From CAYVMN01 sp964452575 (GTDB taxonomy: Bacteria; Desulfobacterota; DSM-4660; Desulfatiglandales; Desulfatiglandaceae): DNA of 22,080 nucleotides. This document shows, piece after piece, positions 21,069-22,080 of the stretch; the first letter of the stretch is position 1; every line of letters begins with the position of its first letter. Below the pieces are notes generated by a model that saw only the letters and a program-made list of their open reading frames with translations, had not been told where the DNA came from and searched no databases. The DNA lies in NCBI GenBank assembly GCA_964452575.1, contig CAYVMN010000054.1, positions 1-22,080 of the forward strand, read 5' to 3'. Both the position numbers and the translations under genes were made by a program.

Positions 21069-22080
21069 ACTCTTCCAGGGCCTTAAGCCCGATCTTCATG
21101 GGCTTGAGGATTGTCAAGGCGTTTATAACAAAGACTGTCGAAAAGGATGCCACTATAAATAACCATTGGTAGGTAGGGATCACATTTCCTCGCACAGCGG
21201 ACATAAAGAGGATGTACACTGGCCCTGCCTCAAGGACAATAACTAAGGCAATGAAAAGGGAGCACACAATCATATACAGGAGCCCACCGAATCCGGTCGA
21301 GACCTGGGCGATATTCTGATGCCTGAAATTGGGATACATTGCCCCAAAGCCAATTCCCAGGGCGACTATCCCCAAGACCATGAAGAACATGGTGACTGAA
21401 GATAAAAACATCATGAAAGCAGTCACTTCAAGGAAGTAATTAGTAACTATGATCAAGACCTCAGCAAGGATGAGCATAGGAAACAGGAACAGGAAATACT
21501 TTCCCCACAGGTATCGCTTAAGTCGCAAAGGGGAGGAACGGATGATCCAGTATGCCTCACCCTCAGCGCTGACTGCCGGAAAGACAAAACGTGCCGAAAC
21601 CGCACAAAGTACAAATCCAGCAAGACCTATGTTTAGAAATGCCACCTCGTTTTGAAGAAAATCCAGGCGAATGGGGCTCTTATCCAAGGGCAAGACGCTA
21701 AAGTTGTAAACGTATACAACGACTAAGGCAGCAAGGAGCAACAATTGAGACCACTGGGTGTTATCCCGAAAAAAGGTCCTGACGTCCTTGGCAAAGATCG
21801 TACTCAGGTCACCCCCGAAAGGTCGGGTAACAACCCTGATGAAAAAACCCAGGGGTCGTTTTCCCTCCTTGCGCCTCTGTTTGGCCTCCTGGGACTTGGA
21901 AAATCCCTCAAAATAAAAGACCTGTGCCGCCCACACATTGATAACCACCACGGCTCCGGCAGTAGCCCACGTAAGAGTTATTTCAAACAGATGGCCGCCG
22001 CCACCTCCGGGAGGTTCGGTCAGGCCCCCCCAAAGGGTCTCGGCGATCCAGTGTGTGGGCAGATAAGGAGAGTCAGTCAC
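21061..22080 (-). CDS. ABC-2-type transporter permease, N-terminus outside window
   Basis: The minus-strand frame runs off the right edge of the window, leaving 339 C-terminal residues. Full-length relatives are over 500 residues long, so the start is outside and the GTG at the edge should not be taken as initiation. At least six hydrophobic segments are visible, including WATAGAVVVINVWAAQVF, LLLLAALVVVYVYNF, IGLAGFVLCAVSARF, YFLFLFPMLILAEVLIIV, MFFMVLGIVALGIGFGAMY and FGGLLYMIVCSLFIALVIVL. The cytoplasmic loop RPFGGDLSTIFAKDVRTFFRDNTQW matches large putative ABC export permeases. The ATPase partner would lie beyond the window. The PHP gene follows with an 8-nt overlap. The transported compound is unknown. 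Confidence 0.8.
   Translation of the reverse strand: MTDSPYLPTHWIAETLWGGLTEPPGGGGGHLFEITLTWATAGAVVVINVWAAQVFYFEGFSKSQEAKQRRKEGKRPLGFFIRVVTRPFGGDLSTIFAKDVRTFFRDNTQWSQLLLLAALVVVYVYNFSVLPLDKSPIRLDFLQNEVAFLNIGLAGFVLCAVSARFVFPAVSAEGEAYWIIRSSPLRLKRYLWGKYFLFLFPMLILAEVLIIVTNYFLEVTAFMMFLSSVTMFFMVLGIVALGIGFGAMYPNFRHQNIAQVSTGFGGLLYMIVCSLFIALVIVLEAGPVYILFMSAVRGNVIPTYQWLFIVASFSTVFVINALTILKPMKIGLKALEEYE

Noticed and set aside
1..22080. CRISPR arrays, tRNA or rRNA genes, prophage or insertion-sequence genes
   Set aside because: No regularly spaced repeats, no tRNA-like or rRNA sequence, and no transposase, integrase or phage protein was found on either strand.

Overview
The window looks like a chromosome segment of an anaerobic bacterium, most likely a deltaproteobacterial (Desulfobacterota-type) lineage. 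This is inferred from three things: corrinoid methyl-transfer genes, a kinase with a paired Cys-Trp segment of a kind I associate with that group, and an apparent selenocysteine codon. No marker gene proves the taxonomy. GC content appears to be near 50 percent, with one sharply AT-rich spacer at about 18475-18560. There are no rRNA or tRNA genes, no CRISPR array and no intact insertion sequence.

Region 1 (1-3820, plus strand) is a tightly coupled signalling module: two small V4R-domain proteins (the first cut by the window edge), a cytosolic PAS-PAS-GAF histidine kinase of the NarX/HisKA_3 type, and a NarL-type response regulator. A spacer with two inverted repeats (3843-3992) follows, then an atypical radical SAM protein (4013-5893).

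Region 2 (6047-13228, plus strand) is a complete-looking corrinoid methyl-transfer pathway. It encodes an MtrH-family methylcorrinoid:pterin methyltransferase (6047), a large iron-sulfur flavoprotein joining NuoF-like and GltD-like parts (7152), a uroporphyrinogen-decarboxylase-fold (MtaA/MtvB-like) methyltransferase (9174), the corrinoid protein (10292) and a ferredoxin-ASKHA reductive activase (11171). The set parallels the acetogen O-demethylase systems (substrate methyltransferase, corrinoid protein, pterin methyltransferase, activating enzyme). The methyl donor cannot be read from sequence. The V4R sensors next door suggest, but do not show, an aromatic ligand.

Region 3 (13270-19535, plus strand) is an accessory set: a small Cys-rich protein, two CobW-type metallochaperone GTPases, a second MtaA-like methyltransferase, three thioredoxin-fold proteins, a small zinc-ribbon protein and a thioredoxin-reductase-like flavoprotein. 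The main discovery is here. The second methyltransferase has an in-frame TGA at 15676-15678, exactly where its paralogue at 9174 has the Cys expected to bind the catalytic zinc. The frame continues for 32 more sense codons that look homologous. A compact hairpin with a GGT loop starts 6 nt after the TGA and has the spacing of a bacterial SECIS element. I read this as a selenocysteine-containing methyltransferase, and the redox and metal-delivery genes around it may maintain that site.

Region 4 (19613-22080) holds a decayed zinc alcohol dehydrogenase pseudogene. It meets, tail to tail, a minus-strand pair: an ABC-2-like permease cut by the window end, and a PHP-domain phosphoesterase overlapping it by 8 nt. 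No gene-free stretch exceeds 300 bases. The longest are 10958-11170 (no gene or convincing RNA seen), 3821-4012 (inverted repeats), 5894-6046 and 16637-16784.
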